A DNA stretch of 64,000 nucleotides from JAVBPB01 sp031549965 (GCA_031549965.1 JAVBPB010000064.1:1-64000); one strand, 5' to 3'. Positions 7,494-16,406 are shown, counted from the first letter of the stretch. Program-made: numbers and translations. Notes: generated by a model not told the origin, from the letters alone.

Positions 7494-8782
7494 AAAAATT
7501 AGTAGAGAAACTGTTTCACCATATCGTGCCAGTGAACGAGGGATATGATTATCTCTTTTCTGATGCAGTATTTATTCCAGTATATGAAACATCATTGCTG
7601 GTGACAAAAAGGACTATTATGCCAATAAATCTTGTAGAGGAGAAAATACTTCAATTGATTGATGCAGATGTCTGTCAAATAGATGAATTAGCACAAATTT
7701 TAGGTTTGAAACGAAGATTATTGGATGTTACCTTGGCAGATCTTTATTCTAGAGATTTAGTGGCTGTATCAACTAATTCTTGTCGAATTATGACTGCAGG
7801 GCGAGAAGCATTAAACAATTTAAAAAGGATAGAGAAAAAACAGGATATTTTAAAAAACGTATGCGTTGATGGTGTTTTAGGAAATGTAATAGACAAATCA
7901 GAATTTGAGTTACAAAAGATTCAAAGGAATGATGATAATAAATTAAAACCCACGATTCCAATAGGAGATGTAAGATACTATATCGAACGATTCAAGGAAA
8001 TATCAAAGATTTTTGATGAGGAGAACAAACTCTATTTTTCAGAAGGCGTTCAACCTATTAAGGAAGAATTGCTAAAAATAGACAAGGTAGATAGTACTTT
8101 TGTAAAATTCATCAAAATTCCTATTCATGTTTATGTAAGCTCTAATGGTACAGATATAGATATTGTTCAAATATTATATAAACAAGAAGAACTTCTGCAA
8201 TTGTATAAAGATTATATTATTAATCAGATCAATAATAAGAAAATCTTGAAGAATCATTTTAAGTCCAGAAAAATATCACAACAAGGGTATGATGGAGAAA
8301 ATTATGCTGAGAAAGTTGGATTGTTGGAAGAACTTAAAAAGATACAATTTAGCAGAAACAAAATGAATATTGATTTTGATTTGATTTCAAATCTGGTATT
8401 ATGTAATCGCAGATTATTAGATGGAGAGTATAGAGAGATATTAAGATATATTATATCTCAACAGCAAAGCGTGGAGCTGTATATTGAAAATTTAGATGAT
8501 TGGGCATTTGATTCTAGCTTCACAGGTACACTTACAGACAATCTTGGAAAAACAAAGCTGTCAATTTATTATAGGAATTCTAACAATCCACAGAAAGCAA
8601 AAAAGCAGATTGATTGGGATTTTAAGGGAATTGAACGATATATACAGGATAGCAACAATTATTACTTTTGCTGGAAGGCTGGAGAATATATACTCTATGG
8701 AATTCCAATGTTAAGAAATGTTATAAGTGAAAATACAAGATGTTTATGTATTACATACTACTTACAAAAGAATATCAATTGA
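7490..8782 (+). CDS. Uncharacterised partner of the kinase-helicase, N-terminal winged-helix-like
   Basis: A 430-residue protein that I do not recognise. It starts at a TTG overlapping the helicase stop, with GGGGGGA upstream. Residues about 45-110 (INLVEEKILQLIDADVCQIDELAQILGLKRRLLDVTLADLYSRDLVAV) read like a winged helix with a DNA- or protein-binding recognition helix. The middle is charged and helical. The last 110 residues alternate strands and helices in a way loosely like phospholipase D-type folds, but there is no HxK(x4)D motif, so I do not claim that family. Strict translational coupling to the kinase-helicase argues that the two proteins form one complex or system, with this one a likely specificity or effector subunit (inference). 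Expression ends before the repeat at 8797. Confidence 0.75.
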   Translation: MKKLVEKLFHHIVPVNEGYDYLFSDAVFIPVYETSLLVTKRTIMPINLVEEKILQLIDADVCQIDELAQILGLKRRLLDVTLADLYSRDLVAVSTNSCRIMTAGREALNNLKRIEKKQDILKNVCVDGVLGNVIDKSEFELQKIQRNDDNKLKPTIPIGDVRYYIERFKEISKIFDEENKLYFSEGVQPIKEELLKIDKVDSTFVKFIKIPIHVYVSSNGTDIDIVQILYKQEELLQLYKDYIINQINNKKILKNHFKSRKISQQGYDGENYAEKVGLLEELKKIQFSRNKMNIDFDLISNLVLCNRRLLDGEYREILRYIISQQQSVELYIENLDDWAFDSSFTGTLTDNLGKTKLSIYYRNSNNPQKAKKQIDWDFKGIERYIQDSNNYYFCWKAGEYILYGIPMLRNVISENTRCLCITYYLQKNIN

Positions 8783-8796
8783 CAATAAAAATCTTG

Positions 8797-8895
8797 CTTG
8801 TTAAAGTAAGCGGTGTTAGGATTACTTTTTTGTTTTTTGCAAAAGAAGTTGCTTTCTTTGCTGACTTTGGTATAATGAATGTGTGGCAACACTTT
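8797..8895 (+). repeat. 97-bp direct repeat with built-in promoter, copy A
   Basis: Matches 9067-9164 with only a few substitutions over about 97 bp. It contains TTGCTT, a 16-bp spacer and TATAAT (-10 at 8871-8876) and an imperfect inverted repeat around the -35 box. The sequence ends GTGTGGCAACACTTT, followed by another GGCAAC. No gene lies immediately downstream. Confidence 0.85.
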
Positions 8896-9066
8896 GGCAA
8901 CAGAAAATTAGTAAGTCAAAATAATATGTATAAATGAAATAAATATATGGCAAATTTGATATAAAACCTAAACAAAAATGTTTAATAACAAGGTTGAACT
9001 TACCGAGTTTGAATAGTAATGTGGTGTTTGTAAGCCCAGTGTTTTCAAGATACTTAAACAAATTTG
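8896..9066. other. Spacer between the two direct repeats; no gene seen
   Basis: About 170 bp of non-coding sequence. Short reading frames cross it but none has a ribosome site or a recognisable product. It is the unique part of a 270-bp unit bounded by the direct repeats. Confidence 0.6.
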
Positions 9067-9164
9067 TTTGTTAAAGTAAGCGGTGTTAGGATTGCTTTTC
9101 TGTTTTTTACAAAAGAAGTTGCTTTCCTTGCTGACTTTGGTATAATGAATGTGTGCAACACTTT
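9067..9164 (+). repeat. 97-bp direct repeat with built-in promoter, copy B
   Basis: The second copy, with TTGCTT-16 bp-TATAAT (-10 at 9141-9146), positioned 90 bp upstream of the VOC-family gene, which it probably drives. A further TATAAT lies at 9169-9174. Confidence 0.85.
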
Positions 9165-9237
9165 ATGGTATAATATTTTTGTTTAGCGAGCAACAAATCA
9201 GAATTTAGTAAAAAACATATTATATTAGGAGGAAAAT

Positions 9238-9624
9238 ATGAAAAATTATACTCAGGTTTATGTGAAAAATAGCTTTGAAGCGGCAGAAATATATTGCAAA
9301 GCTTTTGGTGCAGAAATTACATTAGAAATGAAAAATGATACAGAAACTGCGTATGAACATTGTGAATTATCTGTAAATGGTGAAGGTTTTTTAGCATTAA
9401 GTGAAGCAGCAAATCCATGTGACATAAATATAGTTCATAAAATGAAATGGGAAACAATGACTTTTAATGTTTTTGAGATGGGAAGTAAAGAAGCGGTTTG
9501 TAATGCATTTAATATTTTGAGTGATGGTGGTGTTATTATTAATCCTATTGGTGAAGTTCCGTGGAGCAAATGTTGTGCGACCGTTATTGATAAATACGGA
9601 GTGTGTTGGTGGCTTGCAATTTAA
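9238..9624 (+). CDS. VOC (glyoxalase/PhnB-like) family protein
   Basis: A 128-residue single-module vicinal oxygen chelate fold. It shows the family pattern: an N-terminal NSFEAAEIYCKAFGAEI helix, strand CELSVNGEGFLALSE, then the second half VCNAFNILSDGGVI followed by PWSKCCATVIDKYGVCWWLAI, which resembles PhnB/YjdN-type ends (WG.. D.fGv.W.i). The substrate cannot be told; relatives include resistance proteins and dioxygenases, and most are uncharacterised. A clear TTAGGAGGAAAAT site precedes the ATG. It is monocistronic, probably driven from the promoter in direct repeat B. It lies at the outer edge of the mobile island. Confidence 0.8.
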   Translation: MKNYTQVYVKNSFEAAEIYCKAFGAEITLEMKNDTETAYEHCELSVNGEGFLALSEAANPCDINIVHKMKWETMTFNVFEMGSKEAVCNAFNILSDGGVIINPIGEVPWSKCCATVIDKYGVCWWLAI

Positions 9625-10081
9625 TAGACAAAATAAGCATAATGTGAAGTTGCCAAATTCAAATTTTCAGATGGCTAAAAGAGTTGAACCAGTTCGTGAA
9701 AGAGCATAAGGATACAAGGTCTATTATCATGGATACTTTACAGAAGGTCAGAGAAGCATCTGGATGTGATTTGTGCAGGAATTATTATAATTACACATAT
9801 TTAAAATAACTGTAGGATAGAAATATGCTATGAGAAAAAGATTTTTGTTTAATATAAGTACGCAGATAGTCAAACTGGTCATATTCCTCTTTGATAATCT
9901 CACCAATTCTTACCCGATCAGCTTGATGTTGGCTAAAATAACTTAAATGAAACAAAAGAGCATAGTATTCGTTGTAAGATTGTTCCGTATTTTGGAAAGT
10001 GTAACCATCAGACATTATAGATTATGTCTATAGTACATTATTTAGAAAAATCTGATTACTTGCGTTATGATTTACATAAAA
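9625..10081. other. Decayed coding scraps, no intact gene
   Basis: About 460 bp without a convincing gene. On the plus strand, short frames (for example one ending in KVREASGCDLCRNYYNY near 9790) look like the tail of a lost gene but have no start or ribosome site. On the minus strand a 74-codon frame (9791-10015) exists with no visible ribosome site and overlaps those scraps; I do not consider it a supported gene. It fits the right-hand debris of the island. Confidence 0.4.
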
Positions 10082-10116
10082 ACTCCGGCATTCTCAAATT
10101 AAGAAAATGCCGGAGT
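10082..10116 (-). terminator. Terminator of the Sel1-FIST operon
   Basis: Stem ACTCCGGCATT (10082-10092) pairs with AATGCCGGAGT (10106-10116). On the minus strand it is followed by TTTTT, and it lies just after the FIST stop codon. Confidence 0.85.
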
Positions 10117-10121
10117 AAAAC

Positions 10122-11231
10122 TTATTTAAACAACAGCATAGTTGCTGTCTGATTAATATGTCCCAAATATATTTCACCATAAGTAGAAAATCCACATGTA
10201 GGATATTCTGCAAATACTTCACAAAATGGCAACATACACTGCTCATTTTCCAACTGTAAAGTACGCAGTACACAGTTAAAGTTCAAAATAGCAGAAATAG
10301 AACCCATTTGTGCCTTTTTTTCTTCTATAGCTGTTTTTGTATCTGCAATCATATCCTTTGTTTCCAGCAATCGTAAAGTCATGCCCTCAGCCACTGCACA
10401 GAAAGCACTAATAGATCCATCTGCCTCTAGGGTACGTAAACTACGGATAAATACCTCATCTCCAATTACAATTCCAAGTGGATGACTAAAGAAAGAATCC
10501 TGTAATTTATCAATAGGAATATTTAATATAGTAGATAAATATTCTCCTGCGGGTTTATTATTAAATTCATAAATTCTTCTCTGAAATGGATCTGCCTTGG
10601 TAACTGTTACTGATATTCCGGTCTTTTCTACACTCTGAGTTTTCACAATAGAAAATCCTGTTTCCACCTTAAACAAAGCAAGAACAACTGCATCCTGATA
10701 TACCTTACCATTTGTATATATATAAGTACCCGTAAAAGTAAGACGGTCGGCAGCAGATCCGCCTACGAAGAAAATATCAGTCATGTCACCAATAGTTTCA
10801 ATTGTTTTTTCTTCAGCACCGCTAAGTCCATCTGTAAGCATAATACCAACGTATTGCTTAAAATTTGCCTCTGCCATTTTTATACCAAAATGGCTTTCAA
10901 AATTAAGGAATGCTGGTGTGATATTACCATCTGAGGACGCATTTTCAATAACTTGAATAGATGCATCACTAATACATTCTTTTGTAATAGCCATAGCAGT
11001 AATGGAATCCTTACTCTCTAAATCATTATAAAACTCACTGTAAGAGGAACATCCAATTACTTTTTTATTAGAATATCTTGTGTTCATCTCCTTAGCAATT
11101 TGGTTAAAATCATAGGTAGCAGAAGCAAAGAAAATAAGCACCTCAAAATCAAAATCTTTTAACTGTTGTGCCATATCTGTTACGGCTGATGTTGCGTCAT
11201 GGTTGTTTGACTGCACTGTTTTTATGTACAT
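10122..11231 (-). CDS. FIST domain signal protein (minus-strand copy)
   Basis: A 369-residue cytoplasmic protein with FIST_N (about 30-220) followed by FIST_C (about 225-360). Family signs are the VIGCSSYSEF strand early on, VGIMLTDGLSGAEEKTI, FFVGGSAADRLTFTGTYIY, and the terminal CGFSTYGEIYLGHINQTATMLLF, the typical FIST_C end. FIST domains are proposed to bind small ligands such as amino acids and usually feed signal-transduction proteins. AAAGGAG precedes the ATG. It is 30 bp downstream of the Sel1-repeat gene, in one operon from the promoter at 12886-12914. The neighbouring plus-strand operon pairs another FIST protein with a histidine kinase, which suggests related sensory inputs. Confidence 0.88.
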   Translation of the reverse strand: MYIKTVQSNNHDATSAVTDMAQQLKDFDFEVLIFFASATYDFNQIAKEMNTRYSNKKVIGCSSYSEFYNDLESKDSITAMAITKECISDASIQVIENASSDGNITPAFLNFESHFGIKMAEANFKQYVGIMLTDGLSGAEEKTIETIGDMTDIFFVGGSAADRLTFTGTYIYTNGKVYQDAVVLALFKVETGFSIVKTQSVEKTGISVTVTKADPFQRRIYEFNNKPAGEYLSTILNIPIDKLQDSFFSHPLGIVIGDEVFIRSLRTLEADGSISAFCAVAEGMTLRLLETKDMIADTKTAIEEKKAQMGSISAILNFNCVLRTLQLENEQCMLPFCEVFAEYPTCGFSTYGEIYLGHINQTATMLLFK

Positions 11232-11261
11232 AATCCTAACTCCTTTTGCATTATTTTATTT

Positions 11262-12836
11262 TTATAGTTTTTCTAACATCATTTCAATTTTATCAAGTCC
11301 CACTTGTGCATCTCTGTTTCCATTCTCAAGTGCCTTTGTAAGCCATTTTTTAGATGCTAGAAGATTTTGTTCTAATACCACTGTTTTGCCTTCTTTGATA
11401 CCCAATAAATACTTGATACCCAGTTCAAGCTGTGCTGCGGGATCATCCAATTCCGCACGTTTTTTTAGGAAGGCGACCTTATCTAACTGATCATTGGCTC
11501 TTTGTTTTTCAAACTCTTGCATCTGGGAAGATGATGGAGCCTGAACTCTGGTTCGTAAAGCCTCTTTAATGATTTTTGCTTTTTGGAGTGAGGCCTCTTC
11601 CTCCAACTCAGTCTGAGTCTTTTTAACTGTACGGCTACGAAGAGCTTCCTTAATTTTTTGGGTCTGCAATAGCATAATTTCATCATCTGTAAGTTTAGGT
11701 GCACTTTGAGCTGTGGTAGCTGCCTCCCTGACACGCAATGCAGCTTTTACCTGCTTTGCCCACTCAAGTGTTTGTTCATCTTCATTTGATAAAGCTTTAC
11801 CTGTAGTCTTGGCTCTAAGGGCCTCTTTAATCATTTTAGCTTGCTTTAATACTGCTTCTTCGGCATTTTTTGCCTCTTCCTCCAGTTTTTGCTGTTCCAA
11901 TTCTTCTTGTGCATGAACCAGATACTCACCTGCCTCATCAATTCCCATAGAAACTGCTTTACGTAAAAACCAAAGAGACTCTCCTAAATCTTTTTCTATA
12001 TACTTTCCTTCATAAAAAGCCACACCTGTATGAAGAATAGCATGAGGGTATTCCTGCTCTGCTGATTTCTTTAACCACTCAAAACCTAATTTACCATCCT
12101 GTTTAATGCCATTGCCAGATAAATATTTCTCTGCAAGCTCATACTGCCCTAAAGCATATCCAGATTTTGCAGACAAATAAAGGCATTTTACAAACATTTC
12201 CACATTTTTTTCGGCACCTTTTCCTTCTTTATAGAAGTTTGCTAACCGATAACTTGCTTCACCGTTTCCTTTTTTTGCTGCTTTGGCAAGCCAAGTGAGT
12301 GCCTCTCTATAATTCACATTAACGCCAATACCTTCTTCATAAATATTTGCTAGTCGCATCTGTGATGGAACATAGTCTTGCTCGGCGGCTCTTTTATAAG
12401 TTAAAATCGCCTTTTCCACATTTACTAAAGTTCCCATCCCTTTTTCATGACATTTAGCAATAGTATGCAAAATATATGGCTTATTCAATGGTTCTGCAAG
12501 TATAAACTTCTGATAAGCTTTCTCATAATCTACTTTAGTCTCAATCCCACGATAGTGGTATAATCCCAAATAATATTCAGCTTCTAAAATGTTTGCCTTG
12601 GCAGCATGAATAAATCCACGCATTGCTTTCATATAATCCTGTTCTACATATTTTCCTGCATAATATAACACAGAAAGGTCAAATTCTGCATTCACTTCGC
12701 CCTGTTTTGCGGCCATGACCAGATAATGTATTGCTTCCTCAATGTGTTTTTGATCTGGATTATTAAGATATTCCTGTGCTAATTTGTGTTTCTCACTTTT
12801 AGGTACGCCACCCAAGAAAACCTGTACTCCTTCCAA
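11262..12836 (-). CDS. Sel1-like repeat protein with four KIKEALR-type motifs
   Basis: A 524-residue protein with two kinds of repeat. Residues about 30-310 are seven or more Sel1-like (TPR-related) repeats of 36 residues, each with an A..YxLgxxyxxG pattern (for example LANIYEEGIGVNVNYREAL). Residues 320-430 form a highly charged segment in which a short motif recurs four times: AKMIKEALR near 333, AKQVKAALR near 360, TQKIKEALR near 392 and AKIIKEALR near 420, at 27-32 residue spacing. A final Sel1 repeat follows (about 460-515). No signal peptide or membrane segment is seen. The start is a TTG with AAAGGAG 10 nt upstream. Sel1 proteins act as scaffolds; with a FIST protein next in the operon, a sensory scaffold is a reasonable inference. 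Confidence 0.85.
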   Translation of the reverse strand: MEGVQVFLGGVPKSEKHKLAQEYLNNPDQKHIEEAIHYLVMAAKQGEVNAEFDLSVLYYAGKYVEQDYMKAMRGFIHAAKANILEAEYYLGLYHYRGIETKVDYEKAYQKFILAEPLNKPYILHTIAKCHEKGMGTLVNVEKAILTYKRAAEQDYVPSQMRLANIYEEGIGVNVNYREALTWLAKAAKKGNGEASYRLANFYKEGKGAEKNVEMFVKCLYLSAKSGYALGQYELAEKYLSGNGIKQDGKLGFEWLKKSAEQEYPHAILHTGVAFYEGKYIEKDLGESLWFLRKAVSMGIDEAGEYLVHAQEELEQQKLEEEAKNAEEAVLKQAKMIKEALRAKTTGKALSNEDEQTLEWAKQVKAALRVREAATTAQSAPKLTDDEIMLLQTQKIKEALRSRTVKKTQTELEEEASLQKAKIIKEALRTRVQAPSSSQMQEFEKQRANDQLDKVAFLKKRAELDDPAAQLELGIKYLLGIKEGKTVVLEQNLLASKKWLTKALENGNRDAQVGLDKIEMMLEKL

Positions 12837-12885
12837 TGGCTGTCATCTCCTTTAATAGTATAGTTACTGCAAAATTATAATTAAA

Positions 12886-12914
12886 ATTTTATCATTATTT
12901 TATATAATTGTCAA
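12886..12914 (-). promoter_or_regulatory. Promoter of the Sel1-FIST operon
   Basis: On the minus strand TTGACA (12909-12914), 17 bp, TAAAAT (12886-12891), 50 bp upstream of the Sel1 start. Confidence 0.7.
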
Positions 12915-13345
12915 TGTATATAACATTTATCATAAACTAGATATGATAAAAAAATAGTAAATTATTAAAAGGTAATATTTATTAGGAAAAGTTATAATTA
13001 TTTTATTCAACTACACTAGCTTCTTATCAAGATTATCTTGCACATTTCAGACTTTAGTGCTATACTAACCTTAATATTATGCATTATTTATGCTACAAGA
13101 ATTTCAAATGTAGATTAGTTATAAAAGTTCTGGAAGTTTTTATGTGATAAAAAATGAATAAGCAAGATTTGTGGATTATAACCTACATTAGTATAACTTC
13201 ATAGCCAAGCTTGAAAAAGGTGAAGATATTACGCTTGATATATCCTAAAAAATATACTAAGCGTTTGTTTAAATATATTCGATACATGCAAGTAATTGAG
13301 TAAATTAGTGGTATGGCACTATTATAATTATGGAGGAGAAAAATC
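12915..13345. other. Divergent intergenic region upstream of the FIST-kinase operon
   Basis: About 430 bp of AT-rich DNA with no supported gene. It must hold the promoter of the plus FIST-kinase operon. TATTAT and TATAAT boxes occur at 13320-13328, but these leave almost no leader before the GGAGG at 13332, so the true promoter is probably further upstream and I cannot place it. Confidence 0.4.
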
Positions 13346-14500
13346 ATGATTGAAATGTTTTCGGCTAGAACATCTGAAATTGATGAAGTTGAAGATGCAG
13401 TTAAGGAAATAAAAGCTCAGTTAAACTTTGAAAAACTAAAGAAAAATAGTTGCGGTCTTTTGTATTGTAGCTTAGATTTTGTTGAAAGTGGTGTTGTAAG
13501 GGCTATATGCGATACAATGCCTTTTAGTGTAATAGGCATGACAACTCTCGCAAGTGCAGATGGGCATGGGTATGGAATTTATGATCTTACCTTAACCATA
13601 TTGACAAGTGATGATGTCAGTTTCACTGCGGGTATTTCCGATGTTATTGAGCAAAATAACTACAGAAGTGAAATCGAACAACTGTATGCTAAGCTTCGCA
13701 ATCAGGTTGATGAGGAACCTGCATTGCTCATTTCATATATACCCCATCAACGTGATGTTGCGGGGTATGAGGTAGTAGCTGCAATGGATGAAATCTGCAA
13801 CGGTATTCCGATTTGGGGCTCTATCACAAACAGTGTGGATTTTACATACGGAACAGTAGCTACAATATATAATGGAGAAACACTGCGTAGTGGTTTAGCG
13901 ATGATGCTCATAAACGGGCCGGTCGAGCCCAATTTCATAGTTTGTTCAATACCTGAACGAAACATTACGAATAGCAGGGGTATTATTACTAAGAGCAGTG
14001 GTCCCATTCTTTACGAAGTTAATGATATGCCGATCATGGATTACTTGAAGTCTATTGGGCTGGAAGTCGACAGTGAGAATATTACAACTGTGCCGCTATT
14101 GCTATATTATGATAACTCTGATGAATATGTAGCACTTGGTTTTTACACATTATTTGAAGACGGTTCTGTTCTGACAGGTGGGCCTATGCCGGAGGGAACG
14201 CCGTTTGTCGTGGGCTATATAGATGAAGATGGAATTAATGAATCGGCTAATATGGGAATCAATAAAATCCTTCAAATCAAAGACCGACAGGCTACTTTAA
14301 TGTTACCATGTATTACTAGGTATATAATGCTTTCTCCAAATCAAGAAGACGAGCTCAAGTTGATTGGTAAAAGGCTTGGCGAATCAGGAATGCCTTTTGC
14401 CATGGCATATTCAGCCGGAGAAATATGCCCAATGGTTGATCCAGAAGGCAAACTCCACAATAGATTCCATAATTACAGCTTCAGTGCCTGCGTATTATAG
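13346..14500 (+). CDS. FIST domain signal protein (plus-strand copy)
   Basis: A 384-residue protein with FIST_N and FIST_C regions: PFSVIGMTTLASADGHGYGIYDLTL early on, IPIWGSITNSVDFTYGTVATIYNGE in the middle, and the terminal FAMAYSAGEICPMVDPEGKLHNRFHNYSFSACVL, with the family-type GE..P......HN.sf end. It is clearly a diverged paralogue of the minus-strand FIST at 10122-11231. GGAGGAG precedes the ATG. The hybrid histidine kinase starts 60 bp downstream in the same direction, so this protein is probably the ligand-binding input of that kinase (established as a common genomic pairing; the specific link here is inferred). Confidence 0.88.
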   Translation: MIEMFSARTSEIDEVEDAVKEIKAQLNFEKLKKNSCGLLYCSLDFVESGVVRAICDTMPFSVIGMTTLASADGHGYGIYDLTLTILTSDDVSFTAGISDVIEQNNYRSEIEQLYAKLRNQVDEEPALLISYIPHQRDVAGYEVVAAMDEICNGIPIWGSITNSVDFTYGTVATIYNGETLRSGLAMMLINGPVEPNFIVCSIPERNITNSRGIITKSSGPILYEVNDMPIMDYLKSIGLEVDSENITTVPLLLYYDNSDEYVALGFYTLFEDGSVLTGGPMPEGTPFVVGYIDEDGINESANMGINKILQIKDRQATLMLPCITRYIMLSPNQEDELKLIGKRLGESGMPFAMAYSAGEICPMVDPEGKLHNRFHNYSFSACVL

Positions 14501-14560
14501 TTTGACCAACAACATATCAGGACAGTGCTTTAAAGTAATATGCAGATGTGAGGGATTTCA

Positions 14561-16291
14561 ATGAACGAATCAATTGAGAGCGGTTATAACGAGCTGCTGG
14601 AAAAATATAAAATAATAGAAAAAGAAAATCGTAAGATAAGCCGTGAGAACAAACGTTTAATTACGGCTCTTCAACAAGAAAAGATGTCGGCAAAGGCGGC
14701 ACTTAACAGACAGAAGACATCCACTATGGCACAACGCCAGCGTGACCGGTATCTGGCACTGGTTCTTGAGAATTTTCCGGGAATTATTCTGTTTTTAACA
14801 GAAGCTATGCGTATTGATTTTTGTACTAATTTTGTAGTAGAAAAAACAGGACATAAAAGTTCAATTGAACTAAAGGGACGTACTTTATCAGAACTTTTTT
14901 CGAGCTTTTTAACACATAATGATTTTGAGAAGCTTTTGAATCATTGTAAAGAAACCACGTTAACAGGGCAACCGGTATCCTTTGATATTTCATTTAATTT
15001 TCAGCAAGGTATTGAGGACTACGAGGGTACACTAATCTCTATGAAAGATGTAGAAATAGAATCCAGCGGACTTATGCTTATGTTACATAATATAACAGCC
15101 TTGAAGTATTCACGCGAGCAGGCACTAGAAGCAAGTAAAGCAAAGAGCACATTCCTTTCAAATATGAGTCATGAAATTCGGACACCTATGAATGCAATAA
15201 TGGGAATGACTACGTTAGGACTGCGTGAAACGGTTTCCGAACGAAAAGATATAGCATTAAATCGCATCGAAAAAGCCTCTCATCACCTGCTAAATATTAT
15301 TAATGACATATTAGATATTTCAAAAATTGAATCAGGTAAGATGGAGCTTTCTTCAATATTATTTAATTTTAGGCAGATGTTAACTAATGTTATGACACTC
15401 ATTTCACAGATTATTGATGATAAGAAGCAACAACTAATCACTGAGATTGATCCGGATATACCTGATTTGTTATTTGGAGATGATCAACGTCTGACGCAGA
15501 TAATCACTAACATTTTGTCAAATGCTTCAAAATTTACTGGAGAATATGGAAAAATTGAACTTACTGCCTTAATACAAGCTATGGACGAAGATTCCTGTCA
15601 GATCAAAATCTCTGTTCGAGATAATGGCATAGGTATGTCTGCTGAACAGCAAAGTAAGTTGTTTAGTATATTTCAACAGGCTGAGGCAGGTACATCACGC
15701 AAGTACGGTGGCAGTGGCCTTGGGCTTGCAATTTCACGTCGAATCGTAGAAATGATGGGCGGCCAGATAGGTGTAGAATCTGAACTGGGTGTAGGTACAT
15801 GTTTTTATTTCACTATAGAATTGCCTTATCAAGTGTTAAATGATTCAGATACATTTGAGGATCAGGAAATACATAATATTAACACCTTAGAGGAAGACGA
15901 TGATTTTTCAGCATACACAATTCTTATTGTTGATGATATCGAGATAAATATAGAAATTATGGTCGCTCTTCTTGAATCAACCGGAATTAGAATTGATACG
16001 GCAACCAGCGGAAAAAACGCAGTGGAAATGTTTTGTGTAGATTCTGATAGGTATGCACTGATTTTAATGGACATGCAAATGCCGGAAATAGATGGTTTGC
16101 AGGCTACAAAAATGATACGTAGATGTAAATCTCACCGTGCTAAGGAAATACCTATCATTGCAATGACGGCTAACGTTTTTAAAGAAGATATTGAACGTTG
16201 TCTTAAATCTGGTATGAACGATCATTTGGGAAAACCAATAGATATAGGGGCAGTTAACAACATTTTGAGGAAGTACTTACCAAGAACATAA
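14561..16291 (+). CDS. Hybrid sensor histidine kinase with C-terminal receiver
   Basis: A 576-residue soluble hybrid kinase. Order: coiled coil (about 10-60), PAS-like domain (about 70-185), HisKA with MSHEIRTPMN and phospho-acceptor His near 204, HATPase_c with N box NILSNASKFT, G1 DNGIGM and G2 GGSGLGLAISRRIVE, then a receiver domain (about 440-575) with ILIVDD, acceptor Asp in ILMDMQMPE near 501, and the conserved Lys in HLGKP. There is no transmembrane segment or periplasmic sensor, which fits sensing through the cytosolic FIST protein encoded just upstream. No Hpt or output regulator is nearby, so the phosphorelay partner lies elsewhere. The ribosome site (GTGAGGGATTTCA) is weak. A terminator follows at 16340. 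Confidence 0.92.
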   Translation: MNESIESGYNELLEKYKIIEKENRKISRENKRLITALQQEKMSAKAALNRQKTSTMAQRQRDRYLALVLENFPGIILFLTEAMRIDFCTNFVVEKTGHKSSIELKGRTLSELFSSFLTHNDFEKLLNHCKETTLTGQPVSFDISFNFQQGIEDYEGTLISMKDVEIESSGLMLMLHNITALKYSREQALEASKAKSTFLSNMSHEIRTPMNAIMGMTTLGLRETVSERKDIALNRIEKASHHLLNIINDILDISKIESGKMELSSILFNFRQMLTNVMTLISQIIDDKKQQLITEIDPDIPDLLFGDDQRLTQIITNILSNASKFTGEYGKIELTALIQAMDEDSCQIKISVRDNGIGMSAEQQSKLFSIFQQAEAGTSRKYGGSGLGLAISRRIVEMMGGQIGVESELGVGTCFYFTIELPYQVLNDSDTFEDQEIHNINTLEEDDDFSAYTILIVDDIEINIEIMVALLESTGIRIDTATSGKNAVEMFCVDSDRYALILMDMQMPEIDGLQATKMIRRCKSHRAKEIPIIAMTANVFKEDIERCLKSGMNDHLGKPIDIGAVNNILRKYLPRT

Positions 16292-16339
16292 ACTATATCG
16301 TCTATGTAAAGTAGTTTATATTTTACCAATAGATAAATT

Positions 16340-16374
16340 ATAAAAAGCAACCTCATTTTTAGGTTGCTTTTTAT
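16340..16374. terminator. Terminator of the FIST-histidine kinase operon
   Basis: A 14-bp stem (ATAAAAAGCAACCT with its complement) and 7-nt loop CATTTTT, followed by a T-rich tail. Symmetric A and T runs let it work for the convergent tRNA transcript as well. Confidence 0.85.
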
Positions 16375-16406
16375 AATTGCTTTGAATTAAAAATGCTTAT
16401 TATTGA

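Noticed and set aside
7490..8782. Possible phospholipase D-like domain in the kinase-helicase partner.
   Set aside because: No HxK(x4)D motif is present; only a loose strand-helix pattern suggests it.
9791..10015. Minus-strand 74-codon frame.
   Set aside because: No ribosome site, no recognisable motif and overlap with decayed plus-strand coding; not supported as a gene.
13200..13252. Short frame ending AKLEKGEDITLDIS that reads like the end of a gene.
   Set aside because: Stops lie a few codons upstream in the same frame and no related sequence is seen around it.
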